Shown piece by piece: positions 56,241 to 64,000 of a DNA stretch of 64,000 nucleotides. Position 1 is the stretch's first letter. Every line of letters starts with the position of its first letter. A program made the translations under genes and the position numbers. The notes beneath the pieces were generated by a model. That model saw nothing but the letters and a program-made list of their open reading frames with translations, was not told where the DNA came from and did no database searches. Source of the stretch: Pseudomonas fragi. GTDB taxonomy: Bacteria; Pseudomonadota; Gammaproteobacteria; Pseudomonadales; Pseudomonadaceae. The stretch covers positions 1,612,001 through 1,676,000 of the forward strand of contig NZ_LT629783.1 of the NCBI RefSeq assembly GCF_900105835.1, in the 5' to 3' direction.

Positions 56241-56711
56241 TTATTCGCCAAAGGCGTCCTTGAGAAAACCCGGGGCGATGTAACGCTCGTAGTGCGCCTC
56301 GGACAGGAGGAAAAATTCCCGATCAATGGCATCACGCAGGTCGGTCAGCGGCCAGCCGCGAAACTCCGGCAACAGCACCATGCCATACAGCTCCAGCTGA
56401 TTGATCACCCGCGCCCCGCGGGCAATCAGCTGGTAGGCCCAGCAATACTCGGACTGGGCAGGCACAAAGCGGATCTTGCGCGCCACCAGCTGGTCACGCA
56501 GCGTGGCACGGTCGAACACTTCGACCTTGCCGGCCATCACCTGCACCAACAGCTGCTCAAGCCTGCGCCACACGGCTCGCTTTTCTTCCTCGTTGTAACC
56601 GTTCCAGTTGATCACTTCATGATGGAAACGCTTGCAACCACGGCACACAAGGTCACCGTACACCGTTGAACAAAGGCCTATGCAGGGGGTCTTGATGGTT
56701 TGATTGGACAT
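56241..56711 (-). CDS. DUF1289 domain protein
   Basis: 156 aa from the ATG at 56711 (MSNQTIKTPCIGLCSTVYGD). N-terminal DUF1289 module with four cysteines (CIGLC and CRGC) and the family tail WNGYNEEEKRAVWRRLEQ, probably a metal-binding site. The remaining 95 residues (LVARKIRFVPAQSEYCWAYQ) are an extension present in pseudomonad members. Function unknown. Convergent with the stress protein gene, the stops only 5 bp apart, and divergent from acnB. Confidence 0.88.
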   Translation of the reverse strand: MSNQTIKTPCIGLCSTVYGDLVCRGCKRFHHEVINWNGYNEEEKRAVWRRLEQLLVQVMAGKVEVFDRATLRDQLVARKIRFVPAQSEYCWAYQLIARGARVINQLELYGMVLLPEFRGWPLTDLRDAIDREFFLLSEAHYERYIAPGFLKDAFGE

Positions 56712-57117
56712 GGCGAAATAGAGCACTGCAGAACGAAACAGGTGGCCATGTTAGCCCTTTGTCTAACGCAGATCACCCCTCAACCTTCAGGGCCTAACTT
56801 ACCTTTAACAAGTTTTTACCGTAGAATCGGCCTGCCTTTTAAGGCGCCAATGTCCGTTAGAAGCTGTTTTCAAAGCGTCACGAGCACAGTTGATCCCGAA
56901 GAACGGTGTTGGTGAGGGGTGTTTGCACTGCAGATACCCGCACCAGCATTCATCATCTCCCCCGTTCGGAAGGCGTAAAACTTTGAAAACAGCTTCTGTT
57001 GGGAATCCTTGCAATTCTGGCTAAGCGGCTCAAAAAGCCCCGCAGCGCATGAGTGCTCGGCATTCCTGGATGAGCGTCCCGGACACCCATTTGGGACCAA
57101 TGATGAGGGTAATAACT
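56712..57117. other. Long leader region of acnB
   Basis: 406 bp with no gene. It holds a possible acnB -10 box (TAGAAT, 56822-56827), the 139-bp inverted-repeat element 56859-56997 and the acnB ribosome binding site (GAGG before the GTG at 57118). Overlapping short open frames look incidental. Confidence 0.7.
56859..56997. repeat. 139-bp element with 17-bp terminal inverted repeats
   Basis: Perfect inverted repeat AGAAGCTGTTTTCAAAG (56859-56875) and CTTTGAAAACAGCTTCT (56981-56997). GTT stands directly outside each end, possibly a 3-bp target duplication. The inside has partial secondary structure (GAACGG with CCGTTC). Fits a miniature inverted-repeat transposable element, or a structured mRNA leader. 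Confidence 0.72.
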
Positions 57118-59718
57118 GTGCTTGAAGCCTACCGCAAACATATCGAAGAGCGCGCAGCACTGGGTATCGTTCCCCAGCCGCTTAACGCCGAACAAACTGC
57201 AGGCCTGGTTGAGCTGCTGAAAAACCCGCCTGCCGGCGAAGAAGAATTCCTCGTTGACCTGATCACCAACCGCATTCCGCCGGGTGTTGACGAAGCTGCC
57301 TACGTGAAAGCCGGCTTCCTGGCCGCGATCGCCAAAGGCGAAGCCTCCTCCCCGCTGATCAGCAAAAAACGCGCTGTTGAACTGCTTGGCACCATGCAAG
57401 GCGGCTACAACATCGTGACTCTGGTTGACCTGCTGGACGACGCAGAGCTGGCACCGGTTGCCGCCGAGCAACTCAAGCACACCCTGCTGATGTTTGACGC
57501 CTTCCACGACGTCGCTGAAAAAGCCAAAAACGGCAATGCCCACGCCAAAGCCGTGGTGCAGTCCTGGGCTGACGGCGAGTGGTTCAAGAACCGCCCTACC
57601 CTGGCTGACAAAATCAGCCTGCGCGTGTTCAAGGTAACCGGCGAAACCAACACCGACGACCTGTCGCCGGCACCGGACGCCTGGTCGCGCCCTGACATCC
57701 CGCTGCACGCCCTGGCCATGCTGAAAATGGCCCGTGACGGTATCGTGCCGGACGTTCAAGGCTCCATCGGTCCGATGAAGCAAATCGAAGAAATGCGCGG
57801 CCAGGGCTTCCCTATCGCCTACGTCGGTGACGTAGTCGGTACCGGTTCGTCGCGTAAATCGGCTACCAACTCCGTACTGTGGTTCTTCGGCGACGACGTG
57901 CCTTATGTACCGAACAAGCGTGCTGGCGGCTTCTGCTTCGGCAGCAAGATCGCTCCGATCTTCTACAACACCATGGAAGATGCTGGCGCACTGCCAATCG
58001 AGTTCGATGTTTCCAACATCAACATGGGCGACGTGATCGACCTGTACCCGCACGCCGGCAAAGTCTGCAAGCACGGTACCGACGAAGTCATCACCACCTT
58101 CGAACTGAAAACTCCAGTTCTGTTGGACGAAGTTCGCGCTGGCGGCCGTATCCCGCTGATCATCGGCCGTGGCCTGACCGAGAAGGCTCGCGCTGAGCTG
58201 GGCCTGGGCCCTACCGATCTGTTCAAGAAGCCTGAAGCACCGGTTGAAAGCACCAAGGGTTTCACCCTGGCGCAAAAAATGGTCGGCAAGGCGTGCGGCG
58301 TGACCGGCGTTCGCCCGGGCACTTACTGCGAACCGAAGATGACCACCGTAGGTTCTCAGGACACCACAGGTCCCATGACCCGTGACGAACTGAAAGACCT
58401 GGCGTGCCTGGGCTTCTCCGCTGATCTGGTGATGCAGTCGTTCTGCCACACCGCGGCCTATCCAAAGCCGATCGACGTGACCACCCACCACACCCTGCCT
58501 GACTTCATCATGACCCGTGGCGGCGTGTCCCTGCGTCCGGGCGACGGCATCATCCACAGCTGGCTGAACCGTATGCTGCTGCCGGACACCGTTGGTACTG
58601 GCGGTGACTCGCACACCCGTTTCCCGATGGGCATTTCGTTCCCGGCCGGTTCGGGCCTGGTAGCGTTCGCCGCAGCCACTGGCGTAATGCCACTGGATAT
58701 GCCGGAATCGGTTCTGGTTCGCTTCAAAGGCGAAATGCAACCGGGCATCACCCTGCGTGACCTGGTTCACGCCATTCCTTACGTCGCGATCCAGCAGGGT
58801 CTGTTGACGGTAGAGAAGAAAGGCAAGATCAACGAATTCTCGGGTCGCATCCTGGAAATCGAAGGTCTGGACAACCTGAGCATCGAGCAAGCCTTCGAAC
58901 TGTCCGACGCTTCGGCAGAACGTTCGGCAGCCGGTTGCACCATCAAGCTGTCCAAAGAGTCGATCACCGAATACCTGAACTCCAACATCACCCTGCTGCG
59001 CTGGATGATCGGTGAAGGTTACGGCGACGCTCGTACCCTTGAGCGTCGCGCTCAAGCGATGGAAGCCTGGGTAGCCAACCCTGAGCTGATGGAAGCCGAT
59101 GCTGACGCCGAATACGCGCACATCATCGAAATCGATCTGGCTGACATCAAAGAGCCTGTGCTCTGCGCGCCAAACGACCCGGATGACGCCCGTCTGCTGT
59201 CCAGCGTTGCTGGCGAAAAAATCGACGAAGTGTTTATCGGTTCGTGCATGACCAACATCGGCCACTTCCGCGCTGCGGGCAAGTTGCTGGACAAGGTCAA
59301 AGGCCAGCTGCCAACCCGTCTGTGGCTGTCGCCGCCGACCAAGATGGACGCTCACCAACTGACCGAAGAAGGCTACTACGGCATCTACGGTAAAGCTGGC
59401 GCGCGCATGGAAATGCCGGGCTGCTCGCTGTGCATGGGTAACCAGGCACGGGTAGAGCCGAACTCGACTGTTGTGTCGACTTCGACCCGTAACTTCCCGA
59501 ACCGTCTGGGTGACGGCGCGAACGTTTACCTGGCTTCGGCCGAGTTGGCGTCGGTGGCCTCGATCCTGGGTCGTCTGCCTTCCGTTGAGGAATACATGGC
59601 CTACGCGGCAGAGATCAACACCATGGCCGCGGACGTGTACCGCTACCTGAGCTTTGATCAGATCGCCGAATTCCGTGAAGCGGCTGCAAACGCCAATATT
59701 CCGGTTATTCAAGCGTAA
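57118..59718 (+). CDS. acnB: Aconitate hydratase B
   Basis: 866-aa TCA-cycle enzyme, citrate to isocitrate, with a [4Fe-4S] cluster. A GTG start at 57118 with GAGG at 9 nt gives the family N-terminus [20 protein letters not shown]; the upstream frame from 57049 is not part of it. The AcnB order is seen: an N-terminal HEAT-like domain, the swivel domain early ([20 protein letters not shown]), then cluster cysteines in [11 protein letters not shown] and [11 protein letters not shown]. AcnB of other bacteria also binds RNA when iron is low. Strong terminator after the gene. Confidence 0.98.
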   Translation: MLEAYRKHIEERAALGIVPQPLNAEQTAGLVELLKNPPAGEEEFLVDLITNRIPPGVDEAAYVKAGFLAAIAKGEASSPLISKKRAVELLGTMQGGYNIVTLVDLLDDAELAPVAAEQLKHTLLMFDAFHDVAEKAKNGNAHAKAVVQSWADGEWFKNRPTLADKISLRVFKVTGETNTDDLSPAPDAWSRPDIPLHALAMLKMARDGIVPDVQGSIGPMKQIEEMRGQGFPIAYVGDVVGTGSSRKSATNSVLWFFGDDVPYVPNKRAGGFCFGSKIAPIFYNTMEDAGALPIEFDVSNINMGDVIDLYPHAGKVCKHGTDEVITTFELKTPVLLDEVRAGGRIPLIIGRGLTEKARAELGLGPTDLFKKPEAPVESTKGFTLAQKMVGKACGVTGVRPGTYCEPKMTTVGSQDTTGPMTRDELKDLACLGFSADLVMQSFCHTAAYPKPIDVTTHHTLPDFIMTRGGVSLRPGDGIIHSWLNRMLLPDTVGTGGDSHTRFPMGISFPAGSGLVAFAAATGVMPLDMPESVLVRFKGEMQPGITLRDLVHAIPYVAIQQGLLTVEKKGKINEFSGRILEIEGLDNLSIEQAFELSDASAERSAAGCTIKLSKESITEYLNSNITLLRWMIGEGYGDARTLERRAQAMEAWVANPELMEADADAEYAHIIEIDLADIKEPVLCAPNDPDDARLLSSVAGEKIDEVFIGSCMTNIGHFRAAGKLLDKVKGQLPTRLWLSPPTKMDAHQLTEEGYYGIYGKAGARMEMPGCSLCMGNQARVEPNSTVVSTSTRNFPNRLGDGANVYLASAELASVASILGRLPSVEEYMAYAAEINTMAADVYRYLSFDQIAEFREAAANANIPVIQA

Positions 59719-59733
59719 GCTGATGCAGTAACG

Positions 59734-59767
59734 AAAAAGCCCCGGCTCGCAAGAGCCGGGGCTTTTT
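59734..59767. terminator. Bidirectional terminator after acnB
   Basis: 15-bp stem 59734-59748 with 59753-59767 (GCCCCGGCTC/GAGCCGGGGC plus A/T ends), loop GCAA. Serves acnB and the convergent AI-2E family gene. Confidence 0.92.
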
Positions 59768-59787
59768 CATGTCTGGCGTTTAGTGAT

Positions 59788-60858
59788 CTACAGCAGCGGT
59801 GACACGACTTGCTGCTCTCGCGGCCAGGCATCGAGCACAGCCTTGAACAAGGTCGCCAGCGGGATGGCAAAGAATATCCCCCAGAAACCCCACAACCCGC
59901 CAAACAACAGCACCGCGCAAATGATCGCCACCGGGTGCAGGCTCACCGCCTCGGAGAACAGCAGCGGTACCAGCACATTGCCGTCCAGGGTCTGGATGAT
60001 CCCGTAGACCGCCATCAGGTAGATAAACTGATCGCTCCAGCCCCACTGGAACAGTGCAATCAGCAGCACTGGCACCGTCACTACCACCGCCCCGACATAG
60101 GGCACCACCACCGAAACCCCCACCAGCAGCGCCAGCAAGGCCGCATAGTTGAGGCCCATGGTGACAAAGGCGATATAGGTCACGCCGCCGCAAATAATGA
60201 TCTCGATGACCTTGCCGCGAATGTAATTGGCAATCTGACGGTTCATTTCTTCGGCCACGCGGGTAATCAATGCCCGTTCGCGAGGCAGATAGCCGCGCAC
60301 CCAGCGGCCAATGACCGCGCGGTCCTTGAGAAAGAAAAACACCAGGATCGGTACCAGCACCAGATAAATCATGATGTTGACCAGCAGCGGCAAGCTGGAC
60401 AGCGAAAAGGTCAGTGCCAGTTGCCCGAACTTGCCGATTTCACCCCGTGCAACTTCAATGGCCTGCAGCACCTGCTCATCCGACACCAGATGCGGGTAGC
60501 GCTCAGGTAATAACAGCAACAACGATTGCCACTTGGCGAGCATGCCCGGCAGCTCGTTGAACAGCGTAATCAGCTGATGCCAGAGCAAGGGCACCACTAC
60601 CACCAGAAACACCAGCAACAAGCCCATAAACAGCGCAAACACCAGCCCGACCGCCGCTGCGGCCGGCACCCGCATGCGCTCCAGTGCCACCACCAGGCCC
60701 TGCATCAGATACGCCAGCACCATGCCCGCCAGCACGGGTGCGAGCATACCGCCCAATGTCAGAACGGCGGTAAACGCCAGCACCAGCAACACCGCGAGCA
60801 CTACCGCTTCTTCATCAGAGAAATAGCGCTGCACCCAACCACGTAAAACCTTGAACAT
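59788..60858 (-). CDS. AI-2E/PerM family membrane transporter
   Basis: 356-aa polytopic membrane protein of the PF01594 family. About eight membrane helices, including VVLAVLLVLAFTAVLTLGGM near the N-terminus. The conserved C-terminal segment has ALLALLVGVSVVVPYVGAVV and the signature DGNVLVPLLFSEAVSLHPVAI, followed by GGLWGFWGIFFAIPLATL. Family members include putative autoinducer-2 exporters and cation antiporters. The function here is open. It lies upstream on the same strand only of convergent acnB; tusA precedes it by 28 bp, so they may form an operon. Confidence 0.9.
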   Translation of the reverse strand: MFKVLRGWVQRYFSDEEAVVLAVLLVLAFTAVLTLGGMLAPVLAGMVLAYLMQGLVVALERMRVPAAAAVGLVFALFMGLLLVFLVVVVPLLWHQLITLFNELPGMLAKWQSLLLLLPERYPHLVSDEQVLQAIEVARGEIGKFGQLALTFSLSSLPLLVNIMIYLVLVPILVFFFLKDRAVIGRWVRGYLPRERALITRVAEEMNRQIANYIRGKVIEIIICGGVTYIAFVTMGLNYAALLALLVGVSVVVPYVGAVVVTVPVLLIALFQWGWSDQFIYLMAVYGIIQTLDGNVLVPLLFSEAVSLHPVAIICAVLLFGGLWGFWGIFFAIPLATLFKAVLDAWPREQQVVSPLL

Positions 60859-60886
60859 CGATATTCCTTAGAAGAAAGGCCTGGGC

Positions 60887-61126
60887 TCAGGCCTTGCGTA
60901 ACCAGTAGCGATAGGTGCCGGCGTCCTCTTCTTCACGCAGCAGCTCATGGCCTGCCAGACGGGCAAAGGTACGAAAATCACGTTGTGAGCCCGCGTCCGT
61001 GGCGATCACCTTGAGGGTCTGGCCACTGCCCATCTTGTTCAGCGCCATCTTGGCCTTGAGCAGCGGCAACGGGCAATTCAGACCCGCAGCATCCAGTTCG
61101 GCATCATGGGCCAACACATCAGTCAT
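60887..61126 (-). CDS. tusA: Sulfur carrier protein TusA-like
   Basis: 79 aa from the ATG at 61126. TusA fold with the sulfur-carrying cysteine in the motif LNCPLPLLKAK and the C-terminal GSQRDFRTFARLAGHELL. TusA-type proteins relay persulfide sulfur for tRNA thiolation or molybdenum cofactor synthesis. The P. aeruginosa protein at this position (PA1006) has been linked to molybdenum homeostasis. It precedes the PerM-like gene by 28 bp and is divergent from the bepA-like gene. Confidence 0.9.
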   Translation of the reverse strand: MTDVLAHDAELDAAGLNCPLPLLKAKMALNKMGSGQTLKVIATDAGSQRDFRTFARLAGHELLREEEDAGTYRYWLRKA

Positions 61127-61246
61127 TGCGTACATCTCCACAGAGGGCATTTTTTATGCCAGCTAGAATACCCCAAGCAACCCCGCCACTGGTCGCCAGC
61201 CGAGTGTCCAGCTACAGTAAGCGCTTTACCAACCAGAGCTTTGTGC

Positions 61247-62677
61247 ATGACTTTTCTGCGCCCTACCCTGTTGACGCTCGCTTGCCTGCTCGCATCACCG
61301 AGTTTCGCCGACGATTTACCGTCTCTGGGTGACGCCAGTTCGTCCATTGTCTCGCCACAGCAAGAATACCAACTGGGCCGCGCCTGGCTGGCCATGTTGC
61401 GTAGCCAGGTGTCACAGCTCAACGACCCGCAGCTCAAGGACTATGTCGAGACCAGCGTCTACAAACTGGTCGAAACCAGCCAGGTGCAGGATCGCCGCCT
61501 CGAATTCATCCTGATCAACAGCCCGCAGCTCAACGCCTTCGCCGCACCTGGCGGGATCATCGGGGTTAACGGTGGGCTGTTCCTCAACGCCCAGACCGAA
61601 GGTGAATACGCCTCGGTCATGGCCCACGAACTGGCCCACTTGTCCCAGCGCCACTTTGCCCGTGGCGTGGAAGCCCAGCAACGCATGCAGTTGCCAATGA
61701 TGGCTGCGCTGCTCGCCGGGATTATCGTGGCGGCCTCTGGCGCAGGCGACGCCGGCATTGCTGCGATTGCCGGCACCCAGGCTGCGGCCCTGCAGGAACA
61801 ACGGCGCTTTTCGCGCCAGAACGAGCAGGAAGCTGACCGAATCGGCATTCTCAACCTGGAAAAGGCCGGTTACGACCCGCGCTCCATGCCCACCATGTTT
61901 GAGCGTCTGATGCGCCAGTACCGTTTTGATGGCCGGCCACCGGAATTCCTGCTGACTCACCCGGTCACCGAATCCCGTATCGCCGACACCCGCAACCGCG
62001 CCGAACAGGCCCGGCCGGGCGGCACCGAAGACAGCCTGCGCTATCAGTTGATCCGCGCCCGGGTGCAGCTCAACTACGAAGAAACCCCCGGGCTGGCCGC
62101 CAAGCGTTTTCGCCAGCAACTGGATGAGAACCCGAAGAACGACGTAGCCCGTTATGGCCTGGCGATTGCCTACATCAAAGGCAGCCAGTTCAACGAAGCC
62201 CGCGAGACCCTCAAGCCGCTGCTGGAAAAGTCGCCCAACGACATCACCTACAACCTGGCGCAGATCGAGCTGGACATGGACAGCAACCGCCTGAGCGAAG
62301 CCCAGCAGCGCATCGACCGGATGCGCACCTTGTACCCCGGCAATTACCCGCTCAACCAGGCCCGGGTGGATTTGCTGCTCAAGCAAAACAATCCCAAGGA
62401 AGCCGACAAGGCCCTTGAAGCGCTGCTCAAGAGCCGCCCGGATGACCCGGATGTCTGGTACTCGGTGGCCGAAACCCGCGGTTTGTCAGGCAATATCATC
62501 GGCCTGCACCAGGCCCGTGCCGAATACTTCGCGCTGGTAGGGGATTATCGCCAGGCCATCCAGCAACTGGACTTCGCCCAGAAGCTGACCAACAACTTCC
62601 AGCTGTCGGCACGCCTGGATGCGCGCAAGCGGGAACTGATGGATCAGGAACGGGCGCTCAAGGAAATGATGAACTGA
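61247..62677 (+). CDS. bepA: M48 family metalloprotease with TPR domain (BepA-like)
   Basis: 476-aa periplasmic protease/chaperone for outer-membrane protein quality control. The ATG at 61247 gives a signal peptide (MTFLRPTLLTLACLLASPSF). M48 zinc motif HELAH near residue 127-131 (VMAHELAHLSQRHF), third ligand in NEQEADRIGI near 193, then a C-terminal TPR array (about 295-470) that docks on the assembly machinery. Length as in E. coli BepA. Stop codon lies inside an 8-bp hairpin (62673-62693). Confidence 0.93.
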   Translation: MTFLRPTLLTLACLLASPSFADDLPSLGDASSSIVSPQQEYQLGRAWLAMLRSQVSQLNDPQLKDYVETSVYKLVETSQVQDRRLEFILINSPQLNAFAAPGGIIGVNGGLFLNAQTEGEYASVMAHELAHLSQRHFARGVEAQQRMQLPMMAALLAGIIVAASGAGDAGIAAIAGTQAAALQEQRRFSRQNEQEADRIGILNLEKAGYDPRSMPTMFERLMRQYRFDGRPPEFLLTHPVTESRIADTRNRAEQARPGGTEDSLRYQLIRARVQLNYEETPGLAAKRFRQQLDENPKNDVARYGLAIAYIKGSQFNEARETLKPLLEKSPNDITYNLAQIELDMDSNRLSEAQQRIDRMRTLYPGNYPLNQARVDLLLKQNNPKEADKALEALLKSRPDDPDVWYSVAETRGLSGNIIGLHQARAEYFALVGDYRQAIQQLDFAQKLTNNFQLSARLDARKRELMDQERALKEMMN

Positions 62678-62693
62678 GCCTGACTGGCTCAGT
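62673..62693 (+). other. Hairpin across the bepA-like stop codon
   Basis: Perfect stem ACTGAGCC (62673-62680) with GGCTCAGT (62686-62693) around TGACT. It includes the stop codon. No T-run, so it is probably a 3'-end stabilising structure next to the following REP. Confidence 0.55.
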
Positions 62694-62696
62694 TCC

Positions 62697-62783
62697 TGTG
62701 GGAGCGGGCTTGCTCGCGATTCAGGCAACTCGGTATGTCAGTTTGACCTTGTTGACCCCATCGCGAGCAAGCCCGCTCCCACA
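62697..62783. repeat. REP-type palindrome (family B)
   Basis: TGTGGGAGCGGGCTTGCTCG with its complement at the other end, between the convergent bepA-like and nadA genes. Confidence 0.92.
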
Positions 62784-62801
62784 GAGAACAGTGCTGGCTA
62801 A

Positions 62802-63860
62802 TCAGGCATTGCCCGCCAGTTTCAACCGCGCCGCCTGGGTGAAATCGAGCATGCGCTTGAGCGGGCGAATGGCATGGGGCACCAGCGCCGGGTCAACGAA
62901 AATCTCGTTCGTACCCTGCTGCAAGCATTCCAGCGTGCGCTCCAGGGTATTCATCGCCATCCACGGGCAGTGCGCGCAACTGCGGCACGCCGCACCGTTA
63001 CCTGCGGTCGGGGCCTCGATAAACACCTTGTCCGGGCACAACTGCTGCATCTTGTAGAAAATGCCGCGATCGGTCGCCACAATAAAGGTCTTGTTGGGCA
63101 GGTTCTGCGCCGCAGCAATCAACTGGCTGGTAGAGCCCACGGCATCCGCCAGATCAATCACCGACTCCGGTGACTCCGGGTGCACGAGGATCGCAGCATC
63201 CGGATACAGCGCCTTCATGTCTTCCAACTGCTTGGACTTGAACTCTTCGTGAACGATGCAGGCACCGTCCCACAGCAGCATGTCGGCACCGGTCTGGCGC
63301 TGAATATAACGACCCAGATGCTTGTCAGGCCCCCAGATAATGGTTTCACCGTTATCCATCAGGCTTTCGACGATCTCCAGCGCGCAGCTTGACGTTACGA
63401 CCCAGTCAGCCCGGGCCTTGACTGCCGCCGACGTGTTGGCATACACCACCACCGTGCGCTCGGGATGCTTGTCGCAAAACGCCGAGAACTCCTCCACCGG
63501 GCAGCCCAGATCCAGCGAGCAGGTGGCCTCCAGCGTCGGCATCAGCACGCGTTTTTCCGGGGTGAGGATTTTTGCCGTTTCACCCATAAAGCGCACACCG
63601 GCCACCAGGATGGTCTTGGCCGGGTGAGCCGCGCCAAAGCGGGCCATCTCCAGGGAATCGGACACACAGCCGCCGGTTTCTTCGGCCAGGGCCTGAATCA
63701 CCGGATCACAATAAAAGTGCGCCACCAGCACTGCGTCGCGGGCTTTGAGCTCGGCGGCGATCTGCGCCCGCAGGCTGAGGGCTTGAGCCTCAGTCAACGG
63801 CTTGGGCTGCTTGGCATCAAGGTGAGCTTGAACCAGAAGTCGTTCAGAAATTTGCGTCAT
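62802..63860 (-). CDS. nadA: Quinolinate synthase
   Basis: 352-aa [4Fe-4S] enzyme that condenses iminoaspartate with dihydroxyacetone phosphate to quinolinate in NAD synthesis. The family core has [36 protein letters not shown] and [20 protein letters not shown]. The cluster cysteines are expected in TSSCALEIV, the N-terminal-third cysteine and [13 protein letters not shown] near residue 300. The start is the ATG at 63860. No other nad gene is adjacent. Confidence 0.97.
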   Translation of the reverse strand: MTQISERLLVQAHLDAKQPKPLTEAQALSLRAQIAAELKARDAVLVAHFYCDPVIQALAEETGGCVSDSLEMARFGAAHPAKTILVAGVRFMGETAKILTPEKRVLMPTLEATCSLDLGCPVEEFSAFCDKHPERTVVVYANTSAAVKARADWVVTSSCALEIVESLMDNGETIIWGPDKHLGRYIQRQTGADMLLWDGACIVHEEFKSKQLEDMKALYPDAAILVHPESPESVIDLADAVGSTSQLIAAAQNLPNKTFIVATDRGIFYKMQQLCPDKVFIEAPTAGNGAACRSCAHCPWMAMNTLERTLECLQQGTNEIFVDPALVPHAIRPLKRMLDFTQAARLKLAGNA

Positions 63861-64000
63861 GTTCGCAAGACCTGCAAGCGCTGTTGCGCGAAAGTCGAGT
63901 GTACCACCAGCTCCGGGCCGTCAAGCCCCGCTGGGAGAATGTATGTATCAGGCACGGACAAGCACTGAAGCGCGACAAGGCTACAGAATATCCTTGGGAT
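63861..64000. other. Right-edge non-coding region upstream of nadA
   Basis: 140 bp with no credible gene. Presumably the nadA promoter region; no regulatory motif is recognised. Confidence 0.45.

Noticed and set aside
56953..59712. 919-aa minus-strand frame opposite acnB
   Set aside because: Strong codon bias of acnB leaves the opposite strand open; no motifs or start signals.

Overview
The window is a chromosomal segment of a Pseudomonas (gamma-proteobacteria). The organism call rests on four things: a PrrF-type iron-responsive small RNA, several families of Pseudomonas-type extragenic palindromes, high-GC coding regions, and long stretches of gene order that I recall from P. aeruginosa (dnaQ-rnhA-methyltransferase-gloB-mltD-npp-fabI-ppiD-hupB-lon-clpX-clpP-tig-tRNAs-folD-cysS-glnS-ppiB-lpxH). 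The species cannot be decided from the sequence. I see no prophage, integron, CRISPR array or intact insertion sequence.

1-10.2 kb is the accessory part. It holds an Lrp/AsnC regulator, the prrF RNA behind a Fur box, an M14D-type zinc carboxypeptidase, and a seven-gene minus-strand operon for an archaic (CupE/Csu-like) chaperone-usher pilus. The tip subunit of that pilus is interrupted by an in-frame TAA 27 codons before its natural end. A leucine-rich-repeat protein kinase follows.

10.2-18.2 kb holds a YebC-like protein and a split 2-aminoethylphosphonate (AEP) regulon: an FAD oxidoreductase with an OPA/MFS transporter, two similar LysR regulators facing each other, and phnW-phnX. Import, oxidation or transamination to phosphonoacetaldehyde, and C-P hydrolysis would together supply phosphate and acetaldehyde. 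A quinone/FMN reductase, a small conserved-looking protein, a third LysR and a GNAT acetyltransferase close this part.

20.9-49.4 kb is a conserved housekeeping block: replication proofreading and RNase H, glyoxalase II, lytic transglycosylase MltD, the Npp peptide and peptidyl-nucleoside ABC importer with two tandem binding proteins, FabI, the PpiD-HU-Lon-ClpX-ClpP-trigger factor proteostasis cluster, four tRNAs, FolD, CysRS, GlnRS, PpiB and LpxH. Between ppiD and hupB lies a tRNA-Asp-like gene whose centre has been remodelled into a GCAA-loop hairpin.

49.5-64 kb holds a marR-outer membrane factor-emrA-emrB tripartite efflux operon with a two-site palindromic operator, miaE, a tandem universal stress protein, a DUF1289 protein, acnB (behind a 139-bp inverted-repeat element), an AI-2E/PerM family membrane protein, tusA, a BepA-like M48 protease and nadA.

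The strongest leads for follow-up are the remodelled tRNA-Asp locus, the truncated pilus tip gene in an enlarged pilus operon, the 139-bp element in the acnB leader, the palindromic element family at 10.15, 14.95 and 20.15 kb, and the two-regulator AEP locus. I found no clearly new multi-gene system.
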